From contig NC_134167.1 in the NCBI RefSeq assembly GCF_033958435.1, positions 1,880,001 to 1,944,000 on the forward strand: a DNA stretch of 64,000 nt, given 5' to 3'. A program made the position numbers and the translations under genes. Below the pieces are notes generated by a model. The model made no database searches. It was not told the DNA's origin and saw nothing but the letters and a program-made list of their open reading frames with translations. Numbering within the stretch: the first letter of the stretch is position 1; every line of letters starts with the position of its first letter. The stretch is from Carettochelys insculpta. Taxonomy: Eukaryota > Chordata > Testudines > Carettochelyidae. Below are positions 11,744 through 23,417 of the stretch, one piece after another.

Positions 11744-12229
11744 ATACCTATCTCAACAGTGACTGATTTCTGGAAGCTTCTGAACTATACAACACAGTGA
11801 ACACCCAAACACAGCTTACAGACCATATTAAAGGAACACTCCTCTCTGCCTAACCACTGCAACCAACCAACCATGTTCAACCCCCACCAGCTCATATTTA
11901 ACCCCAGGCAGCTTCCGAATATTTAGCTTCTCAGTTTGCTGCCCTGCATGATGATGTTCTCTGACAGGGGTGGCACAATTCAGTTTCACATTTGTAAGGG
12001 GGCAAATTCCCTACTGGAATTTCATGGAGTAGGGAATATAGCCAAACTTTTCAGATACAATTGACATTCTGGGAGAAAGGACAATGCAATCATTTGGATT
12101 AAATGAAATGGTTATTTCAACTGTATCTGGAAATGAGCTTGCTTGGGTCATCAGCAACGTGTGAAGCCAAGACCTTCAATAGTGGAAGCACTGTCCTCAC
12201 CAAGACAGGGTTGTTGGTTTTGTGCTTGG

Positions 12230-12233
<4 letters not shown>
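11744..12233. other. Unannotated DNA
   Basis: No gene or repeat family recognised. Confidence 0.45.

Positions 12234-12263
<30 letters not shown>
12234..12263. repeat. (AC)15 microsatellite
   Basis: An uninterrupted AC dinucleotide run of 30 bp. Open frames across it read Thr-His or Val-Cys repeats and are not genes. Confidence 0.95.
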
Positions 12264-12265
<2 letters not shown>

Positions 12266-12629
12266 TGGAAAGGCTGCCAAGGAAGAAATAGTGAAAAGCC
12301 TCCTTGGAACGGAACAGTAACGATTGGCTTAATTGTAAAGTTCTTCTCCCTCTGCTCCCCAAAGGCTGCTGGTTTCTTGCTCTGTCTCCTGGAAGTTGCA
12401 GTTGAGTTGCTCTGTCACAATCCCTTTGGCAGTCATATTGGTCATGCTTTTCTCCCTGCTGATTGAAATCACCCAAACAGCTGGGGCAGGATGTTTTGGG
12501 AATAACAACACTATGAATAATACAAACTCACTCTGCCCAGCCACTGAAAAAGGAGATATTATATTCACTTCCTCTAACAGTCCAGCAAGCATCCCAGCTT
12601 GCTTTCTTGTCTATAATAATTGAACATAA

Positions 12630-12830
12630 TATTTAATTTAAATAAAGGTATTATTCCCAAGCATTCATTGCGATGCCGCAACAGACAATTCATTTTCAGG
12701 AGCACAGCAAGAACTGAATGCATTAGAGTTAAATTTGAATAACTTGAAATGATTTCAGATGGAAAATATTCAATGGAAAGTAAATTGTAAGCAATTCGAA
12801 GCTAACGGCACAATTGTCAGTGATGCAAAG
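12630..12830. promoter_or_regulatory. Candidate conserved non-coding segment
   Basis: About 200 bp of AT-rich, non-repetitive sequence with homeodomain-like and octamer-like words ('atttaatttaaat', 'aattcattttc', 'aatttgaataactt'). It is bounded by an alternating GC/CA tract ('gcgcgcgcacacacgcg', near 12832). Only composition and absence of repeats support this call. Confidence 0.2.
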
Positions 12831-13654
12831 CGCGCGCGCACACACGCGAGACGTTAACAGAAGCTGCACATATTTAGTCCCTCGAAAAGCCAGGCTGTGG
12901 GTTTGATGGAATCAGTCTCTTTAAAGTTAATGGGAGCTTTGCCATTATTTTAATGGGAAGGGAATAGAAGCCAATGTTTGGTCAATGTTCTGCTTCTCTT
13001 TTATGCACCAAGACAGAGACCGATTGCCGTACATAAAACCCTGTCAAAGACAAACTTGGAGGTCAGCTCTGGCTGTTACAAAGGGAAGTCAGGAGTGGGA
13101 TATTTTGAGTTTAATTTTGGGGTTGTTTTTTTTTTGTTTTTTGTTTTTTTTAACTAATTCATTTTTCAAGGCTTGGGAAATTGGTTTTCCACTATTTTGT
13201 GAATCAGCATTGGGAAGTTTGCTTTCTCCAGCCCTTTTTCTGATAACCTATTTTTTCAGCTTTTGAAAACAAAAAAGGAAAAATTTCTGAATGTGTTAAA
13301 AATGAACTTAGTTATAATCTCACTCTCCACACAATATTAAAAGTATGGGGAAATTACACTGGCATAAATACACTCCCAGAAACTTTTTCTATTTGTGCAT
13401 AGCAGATAAACAACATTTATCTCCTTATACACACTGCAGTTCTGTTGAGTTCTGGAAGTTTGCGCACTTATGAGTTACTAGGCTATCACGCAATGCTACC
13501 TATGTCCTTCGCCTATAAATAGATTACACCTCAGTTAGACCAGATGACCACATTCTCAGCTGGTGTAAATTAGTTGAGCTCTGTGTCAGAGTTATCTGGC
13601 CCTCCATTACCATAGTATTTGTGCATCTCACACAACCTTCCACGTATTTGTCTT
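12831..13654. other. Unannotated DNA
   Basis: A T-rich stretch (13128-13152) is the only low-complexity feature. No gene recognised. Confidence 0.45.
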
Positions 13655-13775
13655 CCCAGCACCCCTGCGAGGCAGGGCAATACTGCTATTCCCATTATAT
13701 CAATAGGGAACTGAGGCTAACTGAATTGCCCACTGTCACACAGAACTCTGTAATAAGCCGGAATTTAAACTCTTA
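13655..13775 (-). repeat. MIR SINE, reverse orientation
   Basis: The MIR complement is visible as 'tagggaactgaggctaactg', 'ttgcccactgtcacacaga' and 'ccggaatttaaactct'. Confidence 0.75.
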
Positions 13776-14639
13776 GGCCCCTGGTTTCCTCAATCCATCT
13801 TATAGTATCTATTGCCTGCAAACAACAGCTCCTGCAATTTCTGATTGCCAGCTCTGGGCTATTATTGACATAACCTCAGTATGTCCCAATCTCCCTGTGA
13901 TACAATTCAGCTGAAAGGGAACCAAGTCCACCATGAGAAGCTACCATTCAAAAAACTTCCCCACAAGCTCACTGTGCAATTTATATTTTAATTATTTCCA
14001 GAAACGTGGGGCAAGCCCAGACAAATATTTAAACATTGTTCTGGCTTGGAACAGAACTTAAAAATAATTGGAGGCTTTGTTTACTGATGGGCCAGAGCTC
14101 CTGGCTGCTATTTACCAAAACAGCCTTCCTATTCAGACAGAGGCTTTCTATGCAGTGTAACTTTGCAGTGAGGTCATTACACCAATGCTAAGTAAAGGCA
14201 TTCCACACACTCTGGATGTGCCAGACAGAGGGCTGAATTGTGATTTTAACAGCCAATTCCACAGTAGGGCCAATGTAGAGGTGCCACACCCCACCTAGCT
14301 CCGAATAGCCCTGCTGGAGCATTTTTTGCTATTTGACATAATAGGTGGTGTCACAGTTCAGGTCACCTGTAACTATATTACCAATCTTGCATCCATCAAC
14401 ATTACCCACTGACAAGCTTCCAGCTCCGCAGTGGTCACCTCTCTTGAGCAGACATACATGTCTCACTCCATCCTGTTGGAGGTATTTACAGTCCGCTTGG
14501 TTCCCTACCTAGAGTGTGAATTCTCCAGCAAGCCAGACTGCCTAGCATATATGCAGCATAACATCCCACTGCTATTAAGTGTTAGCATTACTCAGGTCCT
14601 TAATGGAAGTATTTGTTTAAAGTAAGAAAATATGCATGC
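13776..14639. other. Unannotated DNA
   Basis: No gene or repeat family recognised. Confidence 0.4.
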
Positions 14640-14820
14640 GTTAGTCAAATGATGAGGCTCAAGGAAAGGAGAGAGGGGTGCAGAAGTCAGGGCAGGAGGT
14701 TGGTTACGGAGGGGACTCTGAACAAGGGATCAGTGTGGGGGGCTGTGGCCAGGGAGGGGGGTGCAGGAGTCAGGGCAAGGGTTGGGAAAATTGAGGGGCT
14801 GAGGATAGGGCATGGGTTAC
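14640..14820. repeat. G-rich tandem-like tract
   Basis: Recurring 'gggtgcagaagtcagggca' and 'ggggtgcaggagtcagggca' words give a loose repetition resembling the G-rich interiors of reptile hAT non-autonomous elements (compare 2425-2830). No ends were found. Confidence 0.35.
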
Positions 14821-14861
14821 ACACCCATCTGAAAGCGTCCTCATCTTGGCTGCATGTACCT

Positions 14862-15300
14862 AGTTTACTAATCAGAAGGTCATGTGATACTGCATCAATT
14901 GCCTTACTAAAGGTATACCTCATCCACCACTTCCTCTTTATCCACAAGGCTCATTATCTGATCAAAGAAAGCCATCAGCATGGTTTGACATCTGTTCTTG
15001 ACAAATCCATGTTGGCTGTTCCCTATCACCTTTTCTTCCAGATGTTTGCAGCTGGATTCCTGAATTATTGGCTGAGTTATCTTTTCTGGCACTGAAATAA
15101 AGATGACTCATCTGTAATTTCCTGGGATGAACACCTGCCCTTTCTGTGACAAGACCTGTGGCTCCAGAATTGGACCAATCATCCATCAATAGACTCACAA
15201 ATAGGAGGGTGACATTAAGACAGCCTATTTGTTACTGAGTGACCACCACCGAGAAGAAAAAGATGTACACTGTATTTGCCCTTTCCGAGTCTTCAGGATT
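14862..15300 (-). pseudogene. CR1 LINE reverse transcriptase fragment
   Basis: On the minus strand the translation contains 'FSKAIDAVSHDLLISKLG', matching the motif A region of CR1 ORF2 ([15 protein letters not shown] in the copy near 41250). It also contains 'QHGFVKNRCQ' and 'QIMSLVDKEE', which match '[11 protein letters not shown]' and '[10 protein letters not shown]' of the longer copy. The pieces fall in different frames, so the copy is frameshifted. It has neither its 5' part nor its 3' end. Confidence 0.8.
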
Positions 15301-15424
15301 CTCCATTGACTTCCATGACCTTTCAATGAAAGTTTAGGTCTACATTTCATCTTTGGTTGCACAAGTCAATTTCAGAAGCTCATTCCAAGATAAAGTGGTT
15401 TGGTTAGATCACAAAATAAGAAGC

Positions 15425-15545
15425 CGTAAGTTCAAGATTTCTAATTCTGCTTCTGCCACTCATTCACTCATGCATGATCTTGAGCATGTCACTGCATATT
15501 TGTGACTTGTTTTACCCATCTCTGCAAAACAGGAGGAAATAATGT
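15425..15545 (+). repeat. MIR SINE
   Basis: 'taattctgcttctgccactc', 'atcttgagcatgtcactgca' and 'acccatctctgcaaaacagg' follow the MIR consensus order. Confidence 0.7.
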
Positions 15546-17464
15546 ATGTGTTTTATTTAATGGAATGTTGGAAAGCAGCCACGCCTCTATGACTCAGAAA
15601 TCAGAGACAGAAATGGAAGTCAAGAAAACAGGGGCTTGTCCAGTAAAGTTCTCAGTGGAGACTGCAAGGATGGAACCCTTGGTTTGTAAAGCCCTTTGGG
15701 ATTTGCATGAACAATTCTCTACACATCCATAGTGCACCAAAGGCTATCAGCACTACGACACCTTACTCACAATGTATCCAGGCTGAAGCCATCTTTAAAG
15801 AAACAAATAACCTTGTCATTTCAATTTTTTATACATTTCTTTCACTGTATGTTCTTGAAGTGTGGGAAGCTTCATTTCCTCAGCACTATTGCCAGAGGCT
15901 GCTTGTCTGCACTAAAGCTCACTGAAGGAGACATCAAACCGAATAGGACACATCAAAAGAGAGCAGACCTGTGACAGTCCCTCCTGGAGGGACCTCACCA
16001 GGACCAAAGACTTTAGAGAGTCCCCAGATTCCAAGGCTGAGCCAGGGCTAGCAGAAGCTTATCACTGCCTCTGTGTCTGCTCTCACTGCCCATGCCATGG
16101 TAACTGGGCTGCTCACATCCATCACAAGCTCCTCTGCCAGTCTCTAAGCAGCATTTCCTCCTCACATCTCACTGCACCTGACCCAAGCAACTGACCCTCT
16201 TCTGCTTCGCCCTCATACAGCTCGCCCACCTGCACTGCAGCTTTCCTCCTATTCCCATTCCCTTACCCTCCCCCCTTAGGCTATTTCCAAGCCAACCTGA
16301 ACTCCTTCCTAGCCTCATCCTTCTACCAGGCTACCCCCATCTCCAATACAGCCACCGCTCCTGCTCTGATTTGCCCAACATGGGCTCCGCCTTCAAATCC
16401 TCACTTAAAACTCCTCCTGCCTTCTCTTCCCTGGTTCTTCTGTCTCCTGGTACGTGTACACAGCAAACAAGCATCAACAAGCCTATCCTGAGCAGCGTTC
16501 CCTGTAAGCTGAGCACTGAGGCAGCCACCCAGGAGAGATTCAGGCGCTCATCAACTAATTAGCAGAGCACTCACCGCTCCCAAAGCCAGCAGCTTGTTTA
16601 TACTGGTGGTGCACATCTGCACGTTTTCGTGCATATAATAAAATTTGTTCTGCCCATGTATGGAAAAAATCAGAAGGAACAAAGATCCCCAGACTGTTTG
16701 AATCCAGCCTGCATGGGAAACTCCACGAGTGTAGACAGCACAGCAGAAGCCTGGCATGAAAGCTGGGTAAATAACAAGCTGACCATATTTCCCAAAGTAA
16801 AAACAAGATGCTGTGTGGGGCTGCTAGGAACCACCACTCACCTGAGCCCCACCCTGCTGGGGCTGGCCCAAGAACCCACAACCACCTTCAGGTGGTGTTC
16901 GCAACTATGACTGAGGAATAAAGATTTCCAACTGTGAAACTCACGGTTACATGACTCATTATGTATCAGCCATTTCCATGCAACTCTAATTAAGAGGAAG
17001 AAATTTTTGAGTCTAAGTGTTTGGAAGAGAAATCTGTCAACACTGAATGATTCAAGCAACTGAGTAGAAGGAAGCTGTATCAGCAACTTGCCTGGCCGAA
17101 GCTCTACAGCCATGTGTTTATCCTGTCTGCGTTTGGGAAGAACCTAGTGCACTCAGCAGCAGTATTTCCCTCCAGTGAAAACAGGAGGGGTGCCCACTTT
17201 GAAGATGCTGCTTGCACAGGAAATAATCCCCTTGATTTGTGTTGACATTCGTGGCTGAGGCATAGGTGGTGTGAGCAGCATCCTGGCTCCATTTATTCAA
17301 ACACTTCACACTCCTGTGACAGGCAGAAATATCAAGCAGTGGGTAGAGAGAACAGCATAAATGAGTCCCTCCAGGAGACAGCATGTTTCAAACTTCATTG
17401 CATGTAGAGACAAATACTACCTTTATCAGTTCCACTCCCTTGACACTGCAGTGCCTGCAGCTCA
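15546..17464. other. Unannotated DNA
   Basis: Overlapping short open frames (for example around 16330-17110) show no domains, signal peptides or splice-consistent exon structure. I see nothing I can name. Confidence 0.4.
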
Positions 17465-17590
17465 AGTAACTTTAGGCTGGTGTACAGTAGAAAAATTAGA
17501 CTGACCCAGCTATGTCACTCAGCGGTATGAAAATTCTACACACAGCCCCAAGTGAGGTAGTTGAGCTGATCTAAGTCCCTGCATGGGTGG
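17465..17590. mobile_element. MITE-like fragment
   Basis: The sequence 'ctatgtcactcagcggtatg' facing 'ccccaagtgaggtagttgag' forms the inner inverted repeat of a small reptile MITE. The outer ends are partly lost. Confidence 0.4.
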
Positions 17591-18464
17591 CATTTGGTAA
17601 ACAGAAGAATTCTTCCGTCAGCCTCACTACCACCTCTTGTTGAGCTGCAGGTCCAATGCCAAAGGGACAAGTTCTAACATCAGTATAGAAAGTGCACACA
17701 TAAGCACTACAACTTTCATGCATAGACAAGCCGTGTGTTGAGAGTTTCCCTGTAACGGGATCAACTCACCACCACAGTGCTTCCTGTTGGTCACACCAGG
17801 ACTTAGTTCTGTCCACTGAGTGTGCCACCTCTTGGTTGTTATCTCACCTGTCGTCACTCTGCTCTCCTGGTGCGCACCCTGTCTTGACCCGCTTTGCTTC
17901 CTCTGTTTGCAGGACATTGCCCTCCAGCAGCGCCCACCACTCCTTTTTCCCTACTTCTGGGGTATCAGGAGTTCTCAGTCTTTCCACCTGCCTGAGCAGC
18001 CATCTGCAGCCACAAAGTCTAGCTCCTTGCCTCACAGGCAAGCTGCAATCTGTACAGGCCATGCTCCATGGAGGCAAGGTGAAGAGTAAGGGGGAAACCC
18101 AACCTGTCCACTGCTCTGGGTCCTGACCCAGGGACTCTCTGGCAGCAACCATGTCCTACCCTTCTTCTCTCCCCTTGACTGCTACTATGCTGTGGCTACT
18201 TCCTTGTTGCCCTTGCACCTCCTCAGCCTTTGGATCAAGGTCAAACCCTAGGTTTATCAGGACCAGCGCTTCCCTCCAGCTCCCCACAGCCTGAAAAGCA
18301 CTGCACTGTCCAAGGCTAGTTCCCTCCCCTCCTGAGACTGTTCAGGTTTGTGCAGGTTTCTTTGTTCTGTTTTTGACCCTATCCCTGCTGAATTGAGCTA
18401 CAGCAACATTACAGTCACAGCCCCAGCAGCAGATGAAATAACTGTATTGTGAATGATCACTGGA
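17591..18464. other. Unannotated DNA
   Basis: A C-rich stretch (17830-18130) with overlapping frames on both strands. No gene or family recognised. Confidence 0.4.
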
Positions 18465-19292
18465 GGGTAGGGACAGGAGGTCCAAGGAGACCTAGGTAAA
18501 TGGGAGGATTGGGCCAAAAGAAATCTGATGAGGTTAAACAAAAACAAGCCCAAAGTCCTGCACTTAGGTTGGAGGGCTCCCAAGCACTGCCACCAGCTGG
18601 GAACTGACTGGCTAAGCAGCCATTATGCAGAAAAGGACCTGGGCATTACAGAGGAAGAGAAGTTGGGTATGAGCTAATAGTGTGCCCTTGTAGCCAAGAA
18701 GGCTAATGGCATATTGGGGTGCATTAATAGAAGCACTGCCAGCAGATCTGGGGAAGTTATTATTCCCCTTTGTTCATCACTGGTGAGATCACATCTGGAC
18801 TACTGTCTGCAATTTTGGGCCCCTCCATTACAGAAAGGATGTGGACACACTGAAGAGATTCCAGCAGAGGGTGACAAAAACTATTAGGGGGCTGGAACAC
18901 ATGATTTACGGAGGAAGAGGTGGAATTTGGGCTTATTTTGTTTACAGACGAGAAGATGAAGGGGGATGTGACTGCAGCCTTCAACTACCTGAAGGGGGTT
19001 CCAAAGAGGATGGAGAGAGGCCGTTCTCAGCAGGGACAGATGACAGAATGAGGAGCAAAGGTCTCAGGCTGCAGTGGGGGAGGTCCAGGTGGGACATTGG
19101 GAAAACTATTTCACCAGCAGCGTAGTGAAGCTCCGGAAAAGGTTAGGGAGCTGCTAGAATCTTATTCCCTAGAGGCCTTTCAGTCCCAGCTTGACCAAGC
19201 CCTGGCTAGGACCATTTAGTTGGGATTAGTTCTGCTTTCAGTGGGGGGAGGAGAGGTTGGCGTTGACACTATTTCTACTATTCTATGACATG
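18465..19292 (+). mobile_element. CR1 LINE 3' fragment, old
   Basis: The last part of CR1 ORF2 and the 3' end are recognisable as 'caaagtcctgcacttagg', 'gtgagatcacatctggacta', 'ccagcagagggtgacaaaaa', 'gggaaaactatttcacca' and the end 'ctactattctatgaca'. The CR1 terminal octamer-like TTCTATGA is at the right edge, so the 3' end is intact. It is 5'-truncated and broken by stops in every frame. Confidence 0.8.
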
Positions 19293-20388
19293 CCTGAAAA
19301 TGCAACTGGAATGCAACGCAAAGGCTCAGACAACAGAAGGGAAATGAAAAGAAAACAACATTCTTCCTTTGTTCGAAACCTCATGAGTTTTAAAACAACC
19401 CTCCTGATTTCTGGGGGTGGGGCACATTGCAGTCATGTAAAGGGCCTCAGAGTTCAAATGTTCCATAGAAAGCACTCAGCATCATATGGCAATGGCCTCA
19501 GAGAGTCGGCAGTTAAGCAGGCTGTGGAACCCAGGCATTCTGGGCACTAAAAAAGCACAGCTTATTTCACCATAGTATTAGAACACTTCAGAGTCTCCAT
19601 GAATGTGCAAACCGATACAAGGCAATACATCCCTTAGAAATCAAGACTTTTCTAGCCTAACTGAAGAGCCACCAGCTTAAGTACCGGCAACCGCATCATT
19701 TATGGAACGTGCCAATAAGTATTAAGTGTAAAGCTACAGAAATTATCCCCTCATTTCATTAGCTCATGATTCCCTCATTTCTTTCCTGAAAAAAAGGTAT
19801 CAAGAAATAAACACTAAGCTCAGTTTCACTTTAGCAAAAACACCCCTAGTTATTTAATAGTCACACCCTCACCAGGGTGATCATCGGACCTCCCTCATGT
19901 TCCCTGGCTAATCCCCAGGTGTTTGCAAAAGGTGCCAAGACAGCTGACACTGATCCAGGACCCTTCAACACCAAAACACAACCCTTTGCCATGTCAGCTG
20001 AAGGAGCAATTCCATCAGCTTGTTGTAGAAACAAGCTACATACCTGAGGACTTTCCACTTGGGCTGGAGATACAATGACCACTTGAGTGCACGTTGCACA
20101 CCTGGAAGTAGAGTTCTGACCCAGGCCTTACTCTGCTGGATGGCCTCTCTTGGACAGCTGGATTTTTTTGTCTAGCTCCATTCTACCTTTGGGAGAAGCA
20201 GCCATTTTCCACACTGGTGTTTATAGCACTTAATATGCTCCTCCCTGCTCACTAATGTCCTGTTCCTATAACCACTGAAGTCTGGAACAAGAAGGATCTT
20301 TCCACTGACGCAAGTGGGATTTAAAGCACCTGAACACACATTACATGGGGCATGAAGCATGATGAAGTGAGTGCAGTTTCCACCCCGA
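19293..20388. other. Unannotated DNA
   Basis: No gene or repeat family recognised. Confidence 0.4.
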
Positions 20389-20459
20389 AGAATCAGAGGG
20401 GTGGCCATGTTAGTCCATATCCGCAAAAACAATGAGAAGTCCTGGGGCACCATATAGGC
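20389..20459 (+). mobile_element. Hairpin repeat, left part (split by hAT-like element)
   Basis: The head 'aatcagaggggtggccatgt' and then 'gtcctggggcaccatata' match the hairpin repeats at 22793 and 50695. The sequence resumes at 22284 with 'atacagactaacac', so a single copy has been interrupted. The second arm is missing in this copy. Confidence 0.8.
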
Positions 20460-22283
20460 CATGGCTTCCCAAACTGGAAGCGAGAAGAAATTCAGCTGGG
20501 GGGGGAGGGCACGTCATTTCCCCACACCTGTAGAAAGAGCCGGCCTTTGCTTCCAGCTCTCAGCCCCTACCATTTTACATGGGTAACTGTAGCCAGACAA
20601 AATCTCCCCACTACAGACAAGCTTTTGCCTCTCCTCTAAGGTGCCTCAGAGCACACAGGGCACTGAACGGCAGTTAAACAGCACAGTCTTTGATGCCTTC
20701 CTAAAGGGGCCCAGATGTGCTGGCTCATCGTGACCCTGAGGAACTGCAAACACAGATAGAGGACTAGAAGGCTAACCGTTAACAAAGGGCCTCAGAGAAC
20801 TGCCCTTGGCTGGCATTAATGGAGTGATGCACCCACACAGTTATCCCAGAAGAGAAATCTCCGCCCTTGTAAAAGAATGTCCTGTACTCCCAAATTCTTT
20901 ATCTCCTGTCTTACAAGTGCAAATTAAGTAAGAATTGCCCTTGTAAAAACTGGCGTCACAAAAGACAGACCAGTACCATCTGGCACCATAGATAACAAAG
21001 AGAATATGTGACCCAGGGGGTATAAAAATGGGCCCAGCAGCACACTGACTCTGAGTGCATTCCCACCAACTACCTGCTGGTCGGGTCAGGTGATTGCCTC
21101 CCGAGGTCCGCAACTGGGGACGCCCAACCTCATATTTGTCTTTCCGCTGAATTGAGTGACTGATCCTGGCTTGGCTACACTGGTATCGAGAGACGCAAGG
21201 AGGGTAAGATGTACCCACATTAAAGTCTCCTTTTGGTGTACACAGTTAAAGAATTAGAGCTCTATGGATAGATGTCGTTGTATTAAGATGTCGTTGTATT
21301 GGATTGTAACGTAACCTGTTAACACCTGTACTCTGCTAGCATATAAGAAGTAGACAATAGCCTTTTGTAACCACACGCTTATAACTGTAGCTTAATAAAT
21401 TGTAACTAGTTAAGATCTGAGCCTGACTACTGTTACTCTTTGTCACTACAACACAGCCGGCACAATCAAAAGAACTTTAACCGTTTGGTTACCACAGCCT
21501 GGCCATAGGTGAGAGTGCTAGGAGCCCAGCACTCTCGCAGTTAAAGACTCGGATGGTAACAAGGGCATAGTTGGTACCTCACCGCACATTACCTGCCCAC
21601 CGGCTAACAGTGACCCAGCACAGCCACTATAAAAAGCAGCCAGCCGGTGAAGCCCCACGTGGAGCTACCTGCTTTCTGCAAAGGTGAATGAGAGTGCGTA
21701 GGTGAGGAGGGGAAAAAGGATGGGGTTAAATGGGGGGCTGGGGGCACCTAGCTCAGGTGAGGGGGATGGGTAAGAGCAGGGGGCTGGTGGTGCCTGGCTT
21801 TGTGGGATGGGAGGTACTCGGGCATCCAGCCAGCTTGTGGGACTCGCAGTGCTTGGGCAGCTGGCCCCACTATTGCAGGGTTCAGGTGGCTGGCTCTAGC
21901 AGTGGGCTCGTGACAGGAGCAGGTGGCTGGTGGGCAGGCAGCTGGTCCCAGCAAGGCGGGGCTCATGCAGCTGGTGGCCAGGTGGGTGGCTGGCCCCAGC
22001 GGGGAGGGGCTCGGTCAGGCAGCTCTGGCAGCACAGGTCTCAGGCAGGCAGGCAGCTGTTGCAGTCAGCTCTGGTGGCCTGCAAGGGGCCAAGAAAAACT
22101 ATTTGTGCTTGTTTTTAATTTTAAGTAACATTTTTATATCAAGTTTTTGTGTTTATCTTAAATTACTAATTGAATTTTTGGTTAAAGGGGGTTGGATTAT
22201 GGTAAAGTAGAGGTGTGGGGGCATGAGGGCTTATCAAAAATCAAAAGGGGGGGGCATGATGCCAAAAAGTTTGGGAGGCACTG
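20460..22283. mobile_element. hAT-like DNA transposon, about 1.8 kb, non-autonomous
   Basis: The ends are 'catggcttcccaaactgg' and 'aagtttgggaggcactg', an imperfect inverted repeat of the CAGTGGYTCYCAAACT type seen in hAT elements. Flanking octamers 'atataggc' (20452-20459) and 'atacagac' (22284-22291) match at 6 of 8 bases and agree with the uninterrupted hairpin-repeat sequence, where 'tatagac' is expected. The interior has an LTR-like region (20828-21455) and a G-rich region with repeated 'gcaggcagctggt'-like words (21730-22090). I found no transposase frame. Its job, if any, is only as a substrate for transposase in trans. Confidence 0.7.
20828..21455 (+). mobile_element. LTR-like insert inside the hAT-like element
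   Basis: A TATA-like 'gggggtataaaaatggg' at about 21016-21032 is followed by possible polyadenylation signals 'attaaagtctcc' near 21221 and 'aataaat' near 21402. A 16-bp direct repeat of 'gatgtcgttgtatt' lies at 21271 and 21287. The order promoter, then polyadenylation signal, fits U3-R-U5. Neither TG...CA ends nor a target duplication could be fixed, so the limits are approximate. Confidence 0.35.
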
Positions 22284-22350
22284 ATACAGACTAACACAAT
22301 TATTGGAGCATAAGCTTTTGTGGGCAAAGACCCACGTCGTCATGCATCTG
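22284..22350 (+). mobile_element. Hairpin repeat, right part
   Basis: Continues the copy that begins at 20389: 'gactaacacaattattgg', then 'agcataagcttttgtgggca' and 'aagacccacgtcgtcatgca'. It stops at the loop region and the second arm is absent. Confidence 0.75.
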
Positions 22351-22792
22351 AATAAATCTGCTACTTCAACAAATGTGTTTCATCCATGTTCCTCTTTCAT
22401 ACCATGCATTAAATCAGTCTGCTTTGGTTGGTGCCCACAAGTTTTGAACACCTCCTTGCTCCGAACACATCTCAGGCAAAAGGAAGCTCTTTGCTTGTTA
22501 AGCAAAGCAATCCCCTGCAGTATTTGCAAAAACAGCCTCTCTGAAACATAAAGGCAGCTAAACTTTCCAACAAAAGACATCACAGTTTACATCTGTGGTT
22601 CTGCTCAGCATGATGCACCTGGGCTAATAATTTTCCAGGACCCATTAACATGGAAAAACAACAATGTTACTTCCTTCTGTTTCTCCCTTTTTAAGCAAAG
22701 GGCATCTTCCCTTCAACAACAACCTAAACAGCATGGCTCTGAGCTGCCTCTGAGGACATACTGACATCTACTGGATGTCAACTTTATTACAA

Positions 22793-23019
22793 GTATCGGA
22801 GGGGTAGCCGTGTTAGTCTGGATCTGTAACAGCAACGAAGGGTCCTGTGGCACCTTATAGACTAACAGAAAAGTTTTGAGCATGAGCTTTCGTGAGCACA
22901 GACTCCCTTCATCAGATTTCCAAGACCAGCATCTGATGAAGTGAGTCTTTGCTCACAAAAGCTCATGCTCAAAACTTTTCTGTTAGTCTAAAAGGTGCCA
23001 CAGGACCCTTCGCTGCTGT
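22793..23019 (+). mobile_element. Hairpin repeat, copy A
   Basis: An unpaired head ('gtatcggaggggtagccgtg' and about 30 bp more) is followed by an arm ('gggtcctgtggcaccttata', 'gactaacagaaaagttttga', 'gcatgagctttcgtgagcac'), a loop near 22915-22935, and the inverted arm ('ctcacaaaagctcatgctca', 'aaacttttctgttagtct', 'ggtgccacaggacccttcg'). The right arm ends where it would pair with the A-rich end of the head. It is flanked by 'aactttattacaa' at 22780-22792 and 23020-23032, a perfect 13-bp target duplication. It encodes nothing. Confidence 0.85.
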
Positions 23020-23032
23020 AACTTTATTACAA

Positions 23033-23206
23033 GTATCAGAGAGAGAGAGCTGTGTTAGTCTATCTTTGAGAACAAGTCCTGTGGCACCTTACAGACTAAC
23101 AGACATTTTGGAGTATAAGCTTTCGTGGGCAAAGACATGAAGTGGGCCTTTGCCCATGAAAGCTTACACTCCAAAGAATCTGTTAGTCTATAAGCTGCCA
23201 CAGGAC
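23033..23206 (+). mobile_element. Hairpin repeat, copy B
   Basis: Same design as copy A but clearly different in sequence. The head is 'gtatcagagagagagagctg', the left arm 'gtcctgtggcaccttacaga' and the inverted arm ends in 'ctgccacaggac'. Flanks are 'aactttattacaa' (23020-23032, shared with copy A) and 'aactttaatacaa' (23207-23219). The loop is shorter than in copy A. Confidence 0.85.
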
Positions 23207-23417
23207 AACTTTAATACAAAGACTTCAAATGAATGACCCCAGCTCCAGGCTTGTGTTTACTGTTAAGAAGGAGATTTAAATTCCCACACCAAAAGCACCG
23301 TTTGCTGCAGGAGCCCCATAGTGACATGCCAAACACACACCTTCAACAACCATTTTCCAACATCACCAAGGGTTCTGGGGTTTTGTTCCACCCTATTTTA
23401 AAACCCAGCCTGCTGGG

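Noticed and set aside
12234..12263. Possible short coding frame across the (AC)n run
   Set aside because: Microsatellite translation only.
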